From contig JAICBP010000080.1 in the NCBI GenBank assembly GCA_021766785.1, forward strand, positions 52,076-116,075: 64,000 nt of DNA. The letters are read 5' to 3'. Each line of letters starts with the position of its first letter. The stretch's first letter is position 1. Shown piece after piece: positions 7,665 through 17,449 of this stretch. The DNA comes from Sulfurimonas sp. endosymbiont of Alviniconcha boucheti. GTDB lineage: Bacteria; Campylobacterota; Campylobacteria; Campylobacterales; Sulfurimonadaceae. The position numbers and the translations under genes were made by a program. Below the pieces are notes generated by a model. It searched no databases. It was given only the letters and a program-made list of their open reading frames with translations, and was not told the DNA's origin.

Positions 7665-8918
7665 ATGATTGATTTAAAACTATTACAGAAAGATTTTGAG
7701 GGTGTAAGTGCTAAGCTTATTCGTAAAGGTGTAAGCAGTGAGCTTTTAGCAACACTCAAGGAGAAATTTGAAGCACTTAAATTTGCAAAGCAGGAGTTTG
7801 AAACTCTTCAAGCTGCACAAAATGCGATGAGTAAGGAGTTTGGCGTTTATAAACGTGAAGGCAAAGATATATCTGAACTAAAAGCAAGAGTAGATGCAAA
7901 CAAACTCAAGGTAGCAGAAGCAGCAGATATACAACGCAAACGCCAAGAGGAGCTAGAGATAATAGCGATGGCAGTACCAAATATGCCAGATGAGAGTGTA
8001 CCAGATGGTAAAGATGAAGAGGATAATATAGAACTTAGAAAAGTACTTACTCCTAAAAAGTTTCATTTCACTCCAAAAGAGCATTGGGAGTTAGCAGAGA
8101 AAAATGGCTGGATAGACTTTGAACGTGGTGTAAAACTAGCTACATCAAGATTTTCAGTAAGTTTTGGAATGGGTGCAAGAATAGAGCGAGCATTGATAAA
8201 CTTCATGCTTGATTTTAATCGTAAGAGAGGCTTTGAAGAGGTAAGTGTTCCAGCACTCGTAAACCGTCAAGCACTAGAGGGAACTGGACAACTTCCAAAG
8301 TTTGAAGATGATCTTTATAAGATGGATGGAGAGGATCTTTTTCTTATTCCTACTGCTGAAGTACCAGTGACAAATCTTTATCAAGATGAAATACTCTCTG
8401 CTGATGATCTCCCAAAGAGAATGACAGCATACACCTCATGTTTTAGAAAAGAAGCAGGGGCCGCTGGTCGTGACACACGAGGCATGATACGCCAACACCA
8501 GTTTCACAAAGTCGAACTTGTAGCCATAACAACCCCAGATACAAGCGAAATCATATTTGAGCAGATGGTAAATTGTGCATCAGATATATTAACAGCACTA
8601 GAGCTTCCTCATAGAGTAGTAAACCTCTGTACAGGAGACTTAGGTTTTGGTGCAGCTTACACAACAGATATCGAAGTGTGGCTACCAGGACAGAATAAAT
8701 ACCGTGAAATCTCTTCTATAAGTAACACAAGAGACTTCCAAGCAAGACGCGCAAAAATCCGTTATAAAAATGGAAAGAAAAATGAGTTTGTAAATACTCT
8801 TAACGGATCTTCACTAGCCGTTGGTCGTACACTTGTAGCTATTATGGAAAATAATCAAAATGAGGATGGAACTATTGATATTCCTGAAGTGCTAAAGCCT
8901 TATTTAAATATAGTTTAA
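7665..8918 (+). CDS. serS: Serine-tRNA ligase
   Basis: 417 residues, normal for SerRS. The N-terminal ~110 residues form the tRNA-binding coiled-coil arm. The class II core shows the [13 protein letters not shown] block, motif 2 [21 protein letters not shown], and motif 3 [20 protein letters not shown]. It charges tRNA-Ser (and tRNA-Sec where present). It follows metF by 15 bases with AAAGGGAAA before the ATG. Two inverted TGGCGTTT octamers are at 7841 and 7938. Confidence 0.98.
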   Translation: MIDLKLLQKDFEGVSAKLIRKGVSSELLATLKEKFEALKFAKQEFETLQAAQNAMSKEFGVYKREGKDISELKARVDANKLKVAEAADIQRKRQEELEIIAMAVPNMPDESVPDGKDEEDNIELRKVLTPKKFHFTPKEHWELAEKNGWIDFERGVKLATSRFSVSFGMGARIERALINFMLDFNRKRGFEEVSVPALVNRQALEGTGQLPKFEDDLYKMDGEDLFLIPTAEVPVTNLYQDEILSADDLPKRMTAYTSCFRKEAGAAGRDTRGMIRQHQFHKVELVAITTPDTSEIIFEQMVNCASDILTALELPHRVVNLCTGDLGFGAAYTTDIEVWLPGQNKYREISSISNTRDFQARRAKIRYKNGKKNEFVNTLNGSSLAVGRTLVAIMENNQNEDGTIDIPEVLKPYLNIV

Positions 8919-8923
8919 AATTA

Positions 8924-9046
8924 ATGAATAGTGAAGAAAAGTGGATTTATGACTATAATAATCATCGACCTCATTCAATATTAGGAAAATTAAGCCCTAC
9001 TGAATATTTAGATAAGTACAATTCAGAGAAGAGTTATTCTGTTTAG
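8924..9046 (+). pseudogene. IS3-family transposase (OrfB) C-terminal remnant
   Basis: Forty codons and a stop, too short to be a gene. The peptide holds WIYDYNNHRPHSILGKLSPTEYL, the C-terminal end of the DDE integrase core of IS3/IS150-type OrfB (pattern YNxxRPHxxLGxxxPxEY); I cite it in pieces YNNHRPH, LGKLSP, TEYL. The catalytic residues and everything upstream are missing: the fragment begins five bases after the serS stop. It marks an old insertion whose left part was deleted. No other piece of the element was seen in the window. Confidence 0.85.
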
Positions 9047-9048
9047 AC

Positions 9049-9074
9049 TGGTATGGTTTAAGGGGAGGCTTACA
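9049..9074. repeat. Possible right terminal inverted repeat of the IS remnant
   Basis: Directly after the transposase stop the sequence contains GGTTTAAGGGGAGGCTTACA, ending in CA. IS3-family ends usually run TG...CA, so on the minus strand this reads as a TGTAAGCC... terminus. The left partner is gone, so the end cannot be confirmed here. Confidence 0.35.
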
Positions 9075-9078
9075 CTAT

Positions 9079-9960
9079 CTACCCTTTGAGTTTACGAAGT
9101 CTATCTTTTTTTGTACCAATAGTAGTAATCTGTACACCAAAATTTCCATCAACTATGACAACTTCACCTTCTGCTACAACATGATTATCGACTAAAATTT
9201 CTAAAGGATCATTTGCTAATTGATTGAGCTCTACTACAGAACCAATATCCATATTCAGTACATCTTTAAGAAGCATTCTTTTCTTTCCAATCCGAACTCT
9301 CACAGGAAGTTTTACATCCATTATTAAAGATATATTATTCATCTCATCACTATTGAGTTGTACTCTCTCATCTGAGTGATCTTTAACATTATTAGCAATA
9401 TCATCATCACTCTTTGTAATCGACTCATCATTGCTACTAATATCACCACCATTTAAAGTATTAAATAGTGCATCATCTATTATAAACATCAACAAAGAGT
9501 TAAAACTATTTAGTGTAAATGTATAAATAAACATTCTATTAAAATCTTCTAAACTCACTTCTGTATCATCACTTATAAAGTCTATGCTATCGACTGTAAA
9601 AGAGAGAATTGGCATCTCTATTTGTGCTGAGAGAGAAGTAGCTATTGCTCCAAATATATTTGAGACTATCTCTTTTGTAGCATCTATATCATCTTTATTT
9701 ATATCTTCTCTATCACTTACTTCTTCACCCGCCATCATATCGGAGAGAAATGCGGAAAGATTTGGAGGAAGGGCTACCATAATATGGGCATTAACAGCTC
9801 CATTTACACTAAGTTTTACAACTACTATCGGGGGTTCTATATTTGATATAATACTTAATTCTTGTTCTTCTTTTACTGCTAAAGAGGGAGCAATTCCAAC
9901 AAGTGCCTCTATTGTTGCAGCACACTCCTCTTCAAATAGTTTCATAAAATCATGCATCAT
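9079..9960 (-). CDS. fliY: Flagellar motor switch protein FliY
   Basis: 293 residues. The N-terminal ~170 are CheC/FliM-middle-domain-like, and the C-terminal ~85 form the SpoA (FliN) domain with LPVRVRIGKKRMLLKDVL and GSVVELNQLANDPLEI. FliY takes the place of, or complements, FliN in the switch C-ring. It overlaps fliM by four bases (translational coupling) and is the last gene of the aroQ-to-fliY cluster. Between the two domains is an Asp/Ser-rich linker (about 170-200). Confidence 0.93.
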   Translation of the reverse strand: MMHDFMKLFEEECAATIEALVGIAPSLAVKEEQELSIISNIEPPIVVVKLSVNGAVNAHIMVALPPNLSAFLSDMMAGEEVSDREDINKDDIDATKEIVSNIFGAIATSLSAQIEMPILSFTVDSIDFISDDTEVSLEDFNRMFIYTFTLNSFNSLLMFIIDDALFNTLNGGDISSNDESITKSDDDIANNVKDHSDERVQLNSDEMNNISLIMDVKLPVRVRIGKKRMLLKDVLNMDIGSVVELNQLANDPLEILVDNHVVAEGEVVIVDGNFGVQITTIGTKKDRLRKLKG

Positions 9961-11051
9961 CTATCTCCTCTCTTCTCTTCTATATTATCATCTATTATAT
10001 CTTGTACATCTGAAAGTTTCTTTTTACGTTGCTGTTCAAGATGCTCTAGTACACGTTTGACTGCATCTTTTTCTGTATCAATAATTTCTGTGATATGAAT
10101 AGACTTTCTTAAGTGACGAAGTCCTATCTTCCCACGAAATCGCTCTTTACCATCTACTGCAATTGTCACTGTATCATCAGCTACACTTGAAAGTCTTAAG
10201 ATATCACCAACTTCAAGTTCTAAAATATCATGTAATGTTAAATCTGCATTCCCAAGAGTAGCTTCTACATTAACTTTTGCTCCACCAAGAAGTACTTGTA
10301 ACTCTACATTTCGACTCTTTTTTGAACTTGTTTCATTTATCATAAGATCCCGTGATGCTAGTTTTGGGAGTATTGATTCTAAAGCAATAACAGGATAACA
10401 TATATTCATCATTCCAGAACTATGCCCTATAATTATTTCCATGACCACCATTACAACAATCTCATTTTGCGCAACTATTTGTACAACATTAGGACTAGAC
10501 TCTTTAGACTCTATAGTCGGATAAATTTCCATAACTGGTTCCCAGGCTTCTTTAAGTGTACTCATCATAACACGCAATATAGTCTCAAAAAGTGAGAGTT
10601 CAATATCTGAGAACTCCCTTGAAGCATCAAAAGGATCCCCTTTCCCACCAAGAATACGATCAAGCATAGGAAATGCGATAGATGGGTTTATCTCTATCAC
10701 ACCGCTCCCTTCTAATGGATTAACTGAAAAAACATTAAAACTTGTAGGATTTGGCAAAGACATAAGAAACTCACCATAAGTCATCTGATCAACAGAATGG
10801 AGCTGTATTTCAACAATAGAACGCATAATAGAAGAGATTTGACTTGCTAGTGAACGAGCCATTTTATCATGCACACTACGAAAAGCACGAAGTTGCTCTT
10901 TGGAGACACGGTTTGGTCGCTTAAAATCATAAAGTGTCACTTGACGTTGTGGAAGAAGAGACTCCTCTTCTGTTTCAAATAGATCATCACCATCATCTTC
11001 AACTACATCAAGTAGTGCATCTATCTCTTCTTGTGAAAGTATATCTGCCAT
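9957..11051 (-). CDS. fliM: Flagellar motor switch protein FliM
   Basis: 364 residues. The N terminus carries the CheY-P binding motif LSQEEIDALL (about 5-14), then an acidic linker, the CheC-like middle domain (LYDFKRPNRVSKEQLRAF, FSVNPLEGSGVIEINPS, DRILGGKG) and a C-terminal SpoA domain (VNVEATLGNADLTLHDIL). It links chemotaxis signalling to rotor reversal. One base separates it from fliA. The C-terminal ~40 residues are a charged extension. Confidence 0.97.
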   Translation of the reverse strand: MADILSQEEIDALLDVVEDDGDDLFETEEESLLPQRQVTLYDFKRPNRVSKEQLRAFRSVHDKMARSLASQISSIMRSIVEIQLHSVDQMTYGEFLMSLPNPTSFNVFSVNPLEGSGVIEINPSIAFPMLDRILGGKGDPFDASREFSDIELSLFETILRVMMSTLKEAWEPVMEIYPTIESKESSPNVVQIVAQNEIVVMVVMEIIIGHSSGMMNICYPVIALESILPKLASRDLMINETSSKKSRNVELQVLLGGAKVNVEATLGNADLTLHDILELEVGDILRLSSVADDTVTIAVDGKERFRGKIGLRHLRKSIHITEIIDTEKDAVKRVLEHLEQQRKKKLSDVQDIIDDNIEEKRGDR

Positions 11052-11052
11052 T

Positions 11053-11736
11053 TTAAGCTCCTACACTCTCTTTTATCTTTTGTATTACACTCTTATGAAT
11101 CTGTGAAATTCTTGATTCTGTAATATCCAATATACTGCTTATCTCTTTAAGTGTTAACTCCTCAAAATAGTAGAGTTGTATAATCATCTGTTCCCTTTCT
11201 TTGTACCCAGAAAGTATTTTTTTTATCACTTCTACTAATTCCTCTTTCTCTATTACTGCAAGTGTTGCACCCTCATCTCCAACCTGAAGCTGATCATGAA
11301 GTGACATCACAGTATAAATACTAGAAGCAATTCGTGCATCATGCACTTTTTCTACACTCTCATTCAATCTTTCAGCAAGCTCCTCATCAGTAGGCTCTTC
11401 ATCATATATCAGCATATGCTCTTCTATTATAGAGTCTATAGATTTTACAAGCTTACGACTCGCACGACTTAAGATATCAAGACTACGAAGATAATCAAGC
11501 ATAGCACCATATACACGAGTCTTAGCATATCCCCAAAAAGAGTCATTTTTTCTCTCATCATAACGTCGCGCAAGTTTAATGAGTTCTTCAGTTCCAATAG
11601 CAGATAAATCGGCAAAATCTACACTACTAGGAAGTCTCTCTTTTAAACGAAATGCCATCGCTTTTACAGCTGGAAGATACTGAATAGCAAGTTCATCCTC
11701 TTGGTGTTTTAAATCTTGTATATAAGCATTGTACAT
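11053..11736 (-). CDS. fliA: RNA polymerase sigma factor for flagellar genes (sigma-28)
   Basis: 227 residues, the usual size. Region 2 includes FADLSAIGTEELIKLARRYD and FWGYAKTRVYGAMLDYLRSLD; region 4 ends with LKEISSILDITESRISQIHKS, the helix-turn-helix for the -35 element. FliA drives late flagellar genes such as flagellin. It overlaps the upstream membrane-protein gene by one base and lies between it and fliM, as in C. jejuni. Confidence 0.96.
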   Translation of the reverse strand: MYNAYIQDLKHQEDELAIQYLPAVKAMAFRLKERLPSSVDFADLSAIGTEELIKLARRYDERKNDSFWGYAKTRVYGAMLDYLRSLDILSRASRKLVKSIDSIIEEHMLIYDEEPTDEELAERLNESVEKVHDARIASSIYTVMSLHDQLQVGDEGATLAVIEKEELVEVIKKILSGYKEREQMIIQLYYFEELTLKEISSILDITESRISQIHKSVIQKIKESVGA

Positions 11737-12074
11737 TATCTACCATGCCCTTGGGTATCATTTTGATTTATTTTTATTGCATGGTCTGTTGTTTTTATAG
11801 CATAATCTATTAGTTTTTCACGTTTATTGATCTCTTTAACAACATTATCAAGCTCTTTTTCATGAATATCACGAGGAAAAGTATATGTTTTTGCAGCAAG
11901 TGTTCTATAATAAAGTGCGATGATGATATGGGAAAAAAGATAGAAAAATATCGTAATCAAAAGGGTATATACAAAGAGAGCATTTGCATCGAAAGAATTT
12001 AATATACCAAAGATTATTCCTACAAAAAATCCCTGAACAGTAAAAAAATAAACAAAATTCTCACCCAACATCAA
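11736..12074 (-). CDS. Small membrane protein conserved between flhG and fliA
   Basis: 112 residues. There are two hydrophobic segments (about 8-27 and 32-55), then a charged cytoplasmic-like tail with KELDNVVKEINKREKLIDYAI. No catalytic motif. A small membrane protein occupies the same slot between flhG and fliA in Campylobacter. The one-base overlap with fliA and the gap of 16 bases to flhG suggest it belongs to the flagellar operon. Function unknown; FliA or FlhG membrane tethering would be a guess. Confidence 0.8.
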   Translation of the reverse strand: MMLGENFVYFFTVQGFFVGIIFGILNSFDANALFVYTLLITIFFYLFSHIIIALYYRTLAAKTYTFPRDIHEKELDNVVKEINKREKLIDYAIKTTDHAIKINQNDTQGHGR

Positions 12075-12090
12075 ATCTTCCCCAAACAGA

Positions 12091-12975
12091 CTAAAAGTGT
12101 TTAATCAGTCTCTTATACAAACCAGAGAGACCACTTTCATTAGAATTTACTAGCACATTTCGTTCCAGTTTACAAGCCACTTTTTGCATAAGTAAATCAA
12201 TATCCCTCGCTGATACAGATAAAGGATATTTAGCTGCAAAAAGAGCTCGTTGTTTTACACTTGAAGAGACTTTTACATCTTTATTTACCTTACCTAGAAA
12301 TTCTAAATTTAGATTTCCACCAATATTATCCTCTGCAACTTTTTTTATCTTATCAAAAATTCCAACAGCTTCTTTCTCATTTTTTGCTTGATTTATAATC
12401 ATACTCACATCATTACGAAGTGTAGCAATCGTTTTAATAGTTGCGTAAGCATCTGTAATTGCTGCTGGATCAGGTACCGTGACTACTACTACATCATCTG
12501 CCGCATTGAGAAACATCTGAATGTGTTCCCCTATTCCAGCACCTGTGTCAATAATCATCACATCAAGTTTATCTAAAACTTTAGCTTCTCGCATAAAACG
12601 CTCAAAAAATACCATATCAGAATACTTTAATATCTCATCACCACTCTCACCAGGAATAAGTATAAGATTTCTAGTAATAGGAATAAGTATATCACTTACA
12701 GTAGCCTCACCTTTTAAAACATGTAAAATATTTTTTTTAATTTTTACATTAAACATAACATCTAAATTAGCAAGACCAATATCTGCATCAAAAATACCAA
12801 CATTCAAACCTTGCTGGGAGAGGGAATAAGCAAGATTTGAACTAATTGTACTTTTACCTACTCCACCTTTACCACTTGTTATAGCAATAAAACGAGTTTT
12901 TTTACTCTGCTTTTTCTGCTCTTTTGTATTTAATGCGACTAGTTCTTCTAGCTTTTCTGCCTGGTGTCCTATCAT
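12091..12975 (-). CDS. flhG: Flagellar number regulator FlhG (MinD/ParA-like ATPase)
   Basis: 294 residues. The deviant Walker A motif is SGKGGVGKST (34-43), the second motif DADIGLANLD follows, then DTGAGI. The N terminus has HQAEKLEELV, the likely counterpart of the FlhG segment that activates the FlhF GTPase. It limits flagellar number and, in epsilonproteobacteria, influences division-site choice. It overlaps flhF by four bases. A C-terminal helix (LSGLYKRLIKHF) resembles a membrane-targeting sequence. Confidence 0.94.
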   Translation of the reverse strand: MIGHQAEKLEELVALNTKEQKKQSKKTRFIAITSGKGGVGKSTISSNLAYSLSQQGLNVGIFDADIGLANLDVMFNVKIKKNILHVLKGEATVSDILIPITRNLILIPGESGDEILKYSDMVFFERFMREAKVLDKLDVMIIDTGAGIGEHIQMFLNAADDVVVVTVPDPAAITDAYATIKTIATLRNDVSMIINQAKNEKEAVGIFDKIKKVAEDNIGGNLNLEFLGKVNKDVKVSSSVKQRALFAAKYPLSVSARDIDLLMQKVACKLERNVLVNSNESGLSGLYKRLIKHF

Positions 12976-14258
12976 GCTTTACTCTTCTTAAAACCATTCA
13001 GTAGGCAATCAATTAAAAAGTCACTACTTGCACATACTAAATCTTCAGGAACTTCTTGTCCAACAGAAAAATAGGATATAGGTTTTTTTGTCTCATAGCC
13101 TAAAGAAAAAATATTCCCAAACCCCATAGTCTCATCAAGTTTGGTAAACATAAGACTAGCTATTCCAAGAGGAGAAAAATTATCATAAGTTGCCTTTAAA
13201 TCCTCATACTTAACAGAACTTGGCATAACCAATACTACTTCAACTTCATAGGAGCTAGTGTTTGCATGTAAAGACTCATATATTTTCTCAATCTTCCCTT
13301 TATCATAAGGAGAGGAACCCATAGTATCTATAAGAATATAATCACAGTAATGAAGAGAGTCTAAAGCACTTGCAAACTCAAGAGGATCTACAACTGTTTC
13401 TATTCCCAACTTCATCATACGAGCATACTGCATAAGCTGCTCCACTGCTCCTATTCTATATGTATCTAAAACTACCAAACCCACCTTATGTTTTTTCTGC
13501 ATCAAAAAGGAGTATCTTGCTGCAAGTTTAGCTATATTGGTTGTTTTTCCTACCCCAGTCGGTCCAACAAGCATCATGACTTTTTTTGATCCCATATTAA
13601 GAACAGGTTCTCGTTTTATAGAGACCATTTTACGTAAAATAGTCTGAAAATAACGCTTGACTGTTATAGAGTTTTCACGCATTTTAAAAGGCATGTGTTC
13701 TAGTGTAATTTTCATCATCTCATCTAAGTGTTCTCTTCTCATTCCACTCTGTGAAGCTAGTCTATAGATTTCTGCAAACTCTGAAGGAATTTGCGACTCA
13801 ATCTGCGGTGATTTTTCATCCCAAAACATATTTTGAATAATTTTTACTTTATCAGTAAGTTTATTTATCTCACTTTTTATCTCTTTGAGCTCTTTTGGTT
13901 CTTTATCTCCTAGAGATCTAGTAGTTTTATGAGGTTTTCTTGGAGTATTCATATATGGGGCTAAAGGATCTTCTGTAGTAACTTGAGAGACTTTTACTAT
14001 ATCTTCAGCAGCACTTGAAAGATCAAAAAGTACATCTTGATTCTCTTGTTTTGTTGGTCGCTCTTTAGAGAGTGATTTATATGATGATTTTATATCCTTT
14101 TCATCTATGCCAATCACTATCTCATAAAGTGCCTCTTTACCTAATGCTCTCTTCTGAATCTCTTTTGTCTCTATAAGTATCCCATCATCACCAATTTCTA
14201 GCTTTGCCTTTTTGAGTGCTTCAGAGGGTGTTTTTCCTGTAAAAGTAAGAATTTTCAT
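12972..14258 (-). CDS. flhF: Flagellar biosynthesis GTPase FlhF
   Basis: 428 residues, SRP-type GTPase. A variable basic N-terminal region (1-130) is followed by a helical N domain and the G domain: P-loop GPTGVGKTT (232-240), DTYRIGAVEQL, DTMGSSPYD and TKLDE. FlhF sets the polar site of flagellar assembly and is required for sigma-54 dependent flagellar transcription in Campylobacter. It directly abuts folK (no gap) and overlaps flhG by four bases. Confidence 0.95.
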   Translation of the reverse strand: MKILTFTGKTPSEALKKAKLEIGDDGILIETKEIQKRALGKEALYEIVIGIDEKDIKSSYKSLSKERPTKQENQDVLFDLSSAAEDIVKVSQVTTEDPLAPYMNTPRKPHKTTRSLGDKEPKELKEIKSEINKLTDKVKIIQNMFWDEKSPQIESQIPSEFAEIYRLASQSGMRREHLDEMMKITLEHMPFKMRENSITVKRYFQTILRKMVSIKREPVLNMGSKKVMMLVGPTGVGKTTNIAKLAARYSFLMQKKHKVGLVVLDTYRIGAVEQLMQYARMMKLGIETVVDPLEFASALDSLHYCDYILIDTMGSSPYDKGKIEKIYESLHANTSSYEVEVVLVMPSSVKYEDLKATYDNFSPLGIASLMFTKLDETMGFGNIFSLGYETKKPISYFSVGQEVPEDLVCASSDFLIDCLLNGFKKSKA

Positions 14259-14744
14259 CTACAATAGACCTGCTAATGGGATAAGTACACTCTCTCGTTT
14301 ATCCCATTCTGGATGAGGGAGTATTAAAGTTTTTGTACTCACTCTAAGATTATCAAAAAAAAGTAGATCCAAATCTAATCTCCTTGGTGCATTTGCAAAA
14401 CTACGTTTTCTGCCATATTTTTTCTCCACACGGAGAAGATAACGTAAAAACTCCTCTGGGTGCATAGAGGTCTCTATTTGCATAATTGAATTAAAAAAAT
14501 CATCCTGCTCTTTATATCCAAAAGGAGGATTTTTTAAAATAAACGATGTCGCAATAATTCTCACCCGTTTGTCACGAGCAAGAGCAAACAAAAGATGATG
14601 AAAACGGCGTTTCACATCTCCTATATTTCCTCCCAAACCAACAGTTGCTCTATGGCGAAGAGAAGAAATAACTTTTTTTTGCATAGGAAAATATTTAGAC
14701 TTGTAAACTTCTAAAGTATCACTTATAAAATATTTTCTATACAT
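14259..14744 (-). CDS. folK: 2-amino-4-hydroxy-6-hydroxymethyldihydropteridine pyrophosphokinase
   Basis: 161 residues. HPPK signatures: GLGGNIGDVKRRF near residue 36, FGYKEQDDFFNSIMQIET in the middle, and PRRLDLDLLFFD near 120-131. It transfers pyrophosphate from ATP to the pterin alcohol in folate synthesis. About 30 extra residues precede the usual HPPK start. A later internal start cannot be excluded, but the extension is in frame from an ATG four bases after aroQ. The aroQ-folK-flhF order is typical of Campylobacterota. Confidence 0.94.
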   Translation of the reverse strand: MYRKYFISDTLEVYKSKYFPMQKKVISSLRHRATVGLGGNIGDVKRRFHHLLFALARDKRVRIIATSFILKNPPFGYKEQDDFFNSIMQIETSMHPEEFLRYLLRVEKKYGRKRSFANAPRRLDLDLLFFDNLRVSTKTLILPHPEWDKRESVLIPLAGLL

Positions 14745-14747
14745 TCT

Positions 14748-15233
14748 TTACTTTGATGATGCTTCTTGAGCTTTTTGTTGTGCCTCTTGAGCGGCTTTCA
14801 TCTCATTTAAAATCTGTAGCATACCCATCATCGCTAAATGATATCCAAATGGTCCAAATCCAACGATAGTAGATGTACATACAGGTGCAATTATATTCTC
14901 TTTTCTAAACTCTTCACGTCTATAAATATTTGAGATATGCACCTCAATAGTTGGTATAGCTACAGCAGAGATAGCATCACGAATAGCAATAGAAGTATGT
15001 GTATAAGCTGCCGCATTTAAGATAATTCCATGAGCTTCTCCATAGCACTCTTGAATTTTATCCACAATCTCACCCTCTAGGTTGCTTTGAAAAAACTCTA
15101 TTTCAACACCATTTTGTGTTGCGACCTCTTTCATTTGAGCATGAATCTGCTCTAATTTCATCGGACCATAAATATTCTGTTCTCTAACACCGAGCATATT
15201 TAAATTTGGTCCTTGTATTACTACTATCTTCAT
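14748..15233 (-). CDS. aroQ: 3-dehydroquinate dehydratase, type II
   Basis: 161 residues. Type II dehydroquinase motifs are present: [16 protein letters not shown] at 9-24 with the catalytic Arg/Tyr loop, [16 protein letters not shown] near 74-89, and [13 protein letters not shown] near 103-115. It dehydrates 3-dehydroquinate in the shikimate pathway; aroA, a later step, is at 45354. AGAGG lies eight bases before the ATG. The Ala/Gln-rich C-terminal tail (about 145-161) is unusual but short. Confidence 0.97.
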   Translation of the reverse strand: MKIVVIQGPNLNMLGVREQNIYGPMKLEQIHAQMKEVATQNGVEIEFFQSNLEGEIVDKIQECYGEAHGIILNAAAYTHTSIAIRDAISAVAIPTIEVHISNIYRREEFRKENIIAPVCTSTIVGFGPFGYHLAMMGMLQILNEMKAAQEAQQKAQEASSK

Positions 15234-15350
15234 GGAATACCTCTTTTTAAAATTATTTTATTGCTATGCAACATTTTAAGGAGTTATTTTACCTAAATAA
15301 AGCATAATATATTTTAAATTTCAAAAATTCATTTTTAAAAGATTTCAAAT

Positions 15351-16571
15351 ATGCAAATTATTACACCTCACTACATCTATTTTAAAGACAGAGTTAGTAC
15401 CAACCTCTCTATCGCATTTGAAAAAACCATACAAAAAATTGCTCCTTTTGATGAGCTAATAAAGCTCTACCCTGATGCAGAGGTAACTACGCTTAAAGAG
15501 AATTCACTACTTATGCCAGGGCTTATAAATGCACATGTTCATATAGAGTTTTCAGGAAATAAAACATCACTTAGCTACGGTGACTTTATGAAGTGGCTTC
15601 ATAGTGTTATAGAGAATCGTGAAGATCTTTTACGTGGCTGTTCACAAGAGTGTATGGATAAAGCAATAAACTCCATGTTAGAAAATGGAATCACAACATT
15701 CGGAGCGATCAGTTCCAATGCTATGGATCTACAAGCATGTGCAAACGCCAAACAAAATGTTCTCTTTTTTAATGAACTTATAGGCACTCAAGCTATGATG
15801 GCAGATACACTTTTTGCAGACTTTATTTCACGTTTAGAGGCTTCTAAGTCAATCAAACGCCAAGGATTTACTCCTGCAGTGGCTATTCACTCCCCTTACT
15901 CTGTACATCCTATACTCATTCAAAAAGCTATAGAGATAGTAAAAAATGAAAAGTTACCTCTTACTGCACACTTTATGGAGTCCCAAGCAGAACGTGACTG
16001 GCTAGATAAGAGTGATGGAGATTTTAAAAGTTTTTTCAATACACTCTTCAAACAAAATACAAATGTAAGTGACTCTCATGAATTTTTAGCAAACTTTTAT
16101 GAAGTACCTACACTTATGACCCACTGTGTCCAAGCGAACAATGCAGAATTAAACACAATAGCAAAAGCAAAACATACACTTATTCATTGCCCTATTTCTA
16201 ACCGTTTGCTAGGAAATCCAACACTCAACATTAAAAAATTAGATGAGAAAAATATACGCTGGATTGTGGCTACTGATGGTCTAAGTTCTAACTACAAACT
16301 TGATTTATTTGAGGAGATGAAGATCTCTCTGTTTAACCATCCATCAATGCCACTTCTCAGCTTTGCAAAAGCACTCATTGATAGTGTTACCATTCATGCA
16401 GCAGAAGCCCTAGGAATTAATACAGGAGAGATAAAAGAGGGCAAAAATGCAGATATGTTAATTCTTGACTTAGAGAAAGAACCAAATGAAGAGTTAGCCA
16501 TTCATTTAATACTACATCGCTATAATATCTCTAAAGTTTACATAAATGGCAAACTAGAAAAGGAAAACTAA
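15351..16571 (+). CDS. mqnX: Amidohydrolase, probable aminodeoxyfutalosine deaminase (menaquinone synthesis)
   Basis: 406 residues, amidohydrolase superfamily. Metal ligands: HVH (62-64) in NAHVHIEF; a His in TAHFMESQAERDWL; THCVQ with HCPISNR after it; and the Asp in VATDGLSSN. An amidohydrolase of this group from the epsilonproteobacterium Nitratiruptor has been shown to deaminate 6-aminodeoxyfutalosine. The same slot after aroQ and before sppA holds the homologue in C. jejuni. With ubiE and the UbiD-like gene here, this fits the futalosine route. The general amidohydrolase call is certain; the substrate rests on family and context. Confidence 0.8.
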   Translation: MQIITPHYIYFKDRVSTNLSIAFEKTIQKIAPFDELIKLYPDAEVTTLKENSLLMPGLINAHVHIEFSGNKTSLSYGDFMKWLHSVIENREDLLRGCSQECMDKAINSMLENGITTFGAISSNAMDLQACANAKQNVLFFNELIGTQAMMADTLFADFISRLEASKSIKRQGFTPAVAIHSPYSVHPILIQKAIEIVKNEKLPLTAHFMESQAERDWLDKSDGDFKSFFNTLFKQNTNVSDSHEFLANFYEVPTLMTHCVQANNAELNTIAKAKHTLIHCPISNRLLGNPTLNIKKLDEKNIRWIVATDGLSSNYKLDLFEEMKISLFNHPSMPLLSFAKALIDSVTIHAAEALGINTGEIKEGKNADMLILDLEKEPNEELAIHLILHRYNISKVYINGKLEKEN

Positions 16572-16574
16572 ACT

Positions 16575-17444
16575 ATGAACTTTCTTAAAAAGATTTTTTT
16601 ACCTATTACTCTCCCTTTAAAGTTTATTCAAGAACACTTCAAAGCTGTGCTGTTTGTTCTTATACTCTTTTTACTCTTTGCACCTCAAAGTGAGCAAGAT
16701 TTACAATCTAATAATCTTCAAGAGATAGCTCTTGTTGGTTCTATTATTGATGCAACTGATATAGTTGAACAGATAGATGCTGCTACTGACAATGATGATA
16801 TAAAAGGTGTACTTTTAAGTGTTAGCTCCCCTGGTGGTGCAGTTTCTCCCTCTATAGAGATAGCTTATGCAATAAAACGTTTACGCGCAAAAAAACCCGT
16901 TGTTGCTTATGCAAAAGGGACTATGGCTAGTGGGTCTTACTACTCTTGTATCTGGGCTGATGAAATCATCGCAAATCCAGGAAGTATGATTGGAAGTATC
17001 GGTGTTATCATGGAGGGAACTGATCTTAGTGGTATCATGCAAAAAATAGGTATAAAAACACAAGTAGTAAAAGCTGGAAAATATAAAGAGTTAGGTACTA
17101 GTGATAGAAAATGGTCAAAATTTGAGCTCAAAGAGCTTAACAAAGTTATTCAAGGAACATATGACATGTTCTCTAAAGATGTCGCCGATGCAAGAGGATT
17201 AGATATTAAAAACCGTGACTCATTTGCTAATGCCCATATATTTACTGCACTTCAAGCGAAAGAGGTTGGTTTAATAGACTCTCTGGGTGTAGGCTATGAT
17301 GCAAAACAGAGACTCATAACACTTAGTGGTGTAAAATCTCCAGTCTGGAATAAAGAGAATAAATTTGACAAGTTTATAAAGAGACTCTCTGCATCAACGG
17401 CAGTAACTCTTCAAACTTATTTTCCTACTCTAATTCTTAAATAG
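16575..17444 (+). CDS. sppA: Signal peptide peptidase SppA (S49 protease)
   Basis: 289 residues, the short single-domain form. One N-terminal membrane anchor spans about residues 22-38. The S49 core has SSPGGAVSPSIE (84-95), YAKGTMASGSYY with the nucleophile Ser119, IGSIGVIMEG, and KAGKYKELG containing the catalytic Lys (near 169-171). It degrades cleaved signal peptides in the membrane. AAGGA lies nine bases before the ATG and only three bases separate it from the amidohydrolase, so both are one transcript. Confidence 0.95.
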   Translation: MNFLKKIFLPITLPLKFIQEHFKAVLFVLILFLLFAPQSEQDLQSNNLQEIALVGSIIDATDIVEQIDAATDNDDIKGVLLSVSSPGGAVSPSIEIAYAIKRLRAKKPVVAYAKGTMASGSYYSCIWADEIIANPGSMIGSIGVIMEGTDLSGIMQKIGIKTQVVKAGKYKELGTSDRKWSKFELKELNKVIQGTYDMFSKDVADARGLDIKNRDSFANAHIFTALQAKEVGLIDSLGVGYDAKQRLITLSGVKSPVWNKENKFDKFIKRLSASTAVTLQTYFPTLILK

Positions 17445-17449
17445 AAGTT

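Noticed and set aside
9584-10060. Plus-strand open frame of 158 residues
   Set aside because: It lies antisense to fliY and fliM, which have full domain support; no start context.
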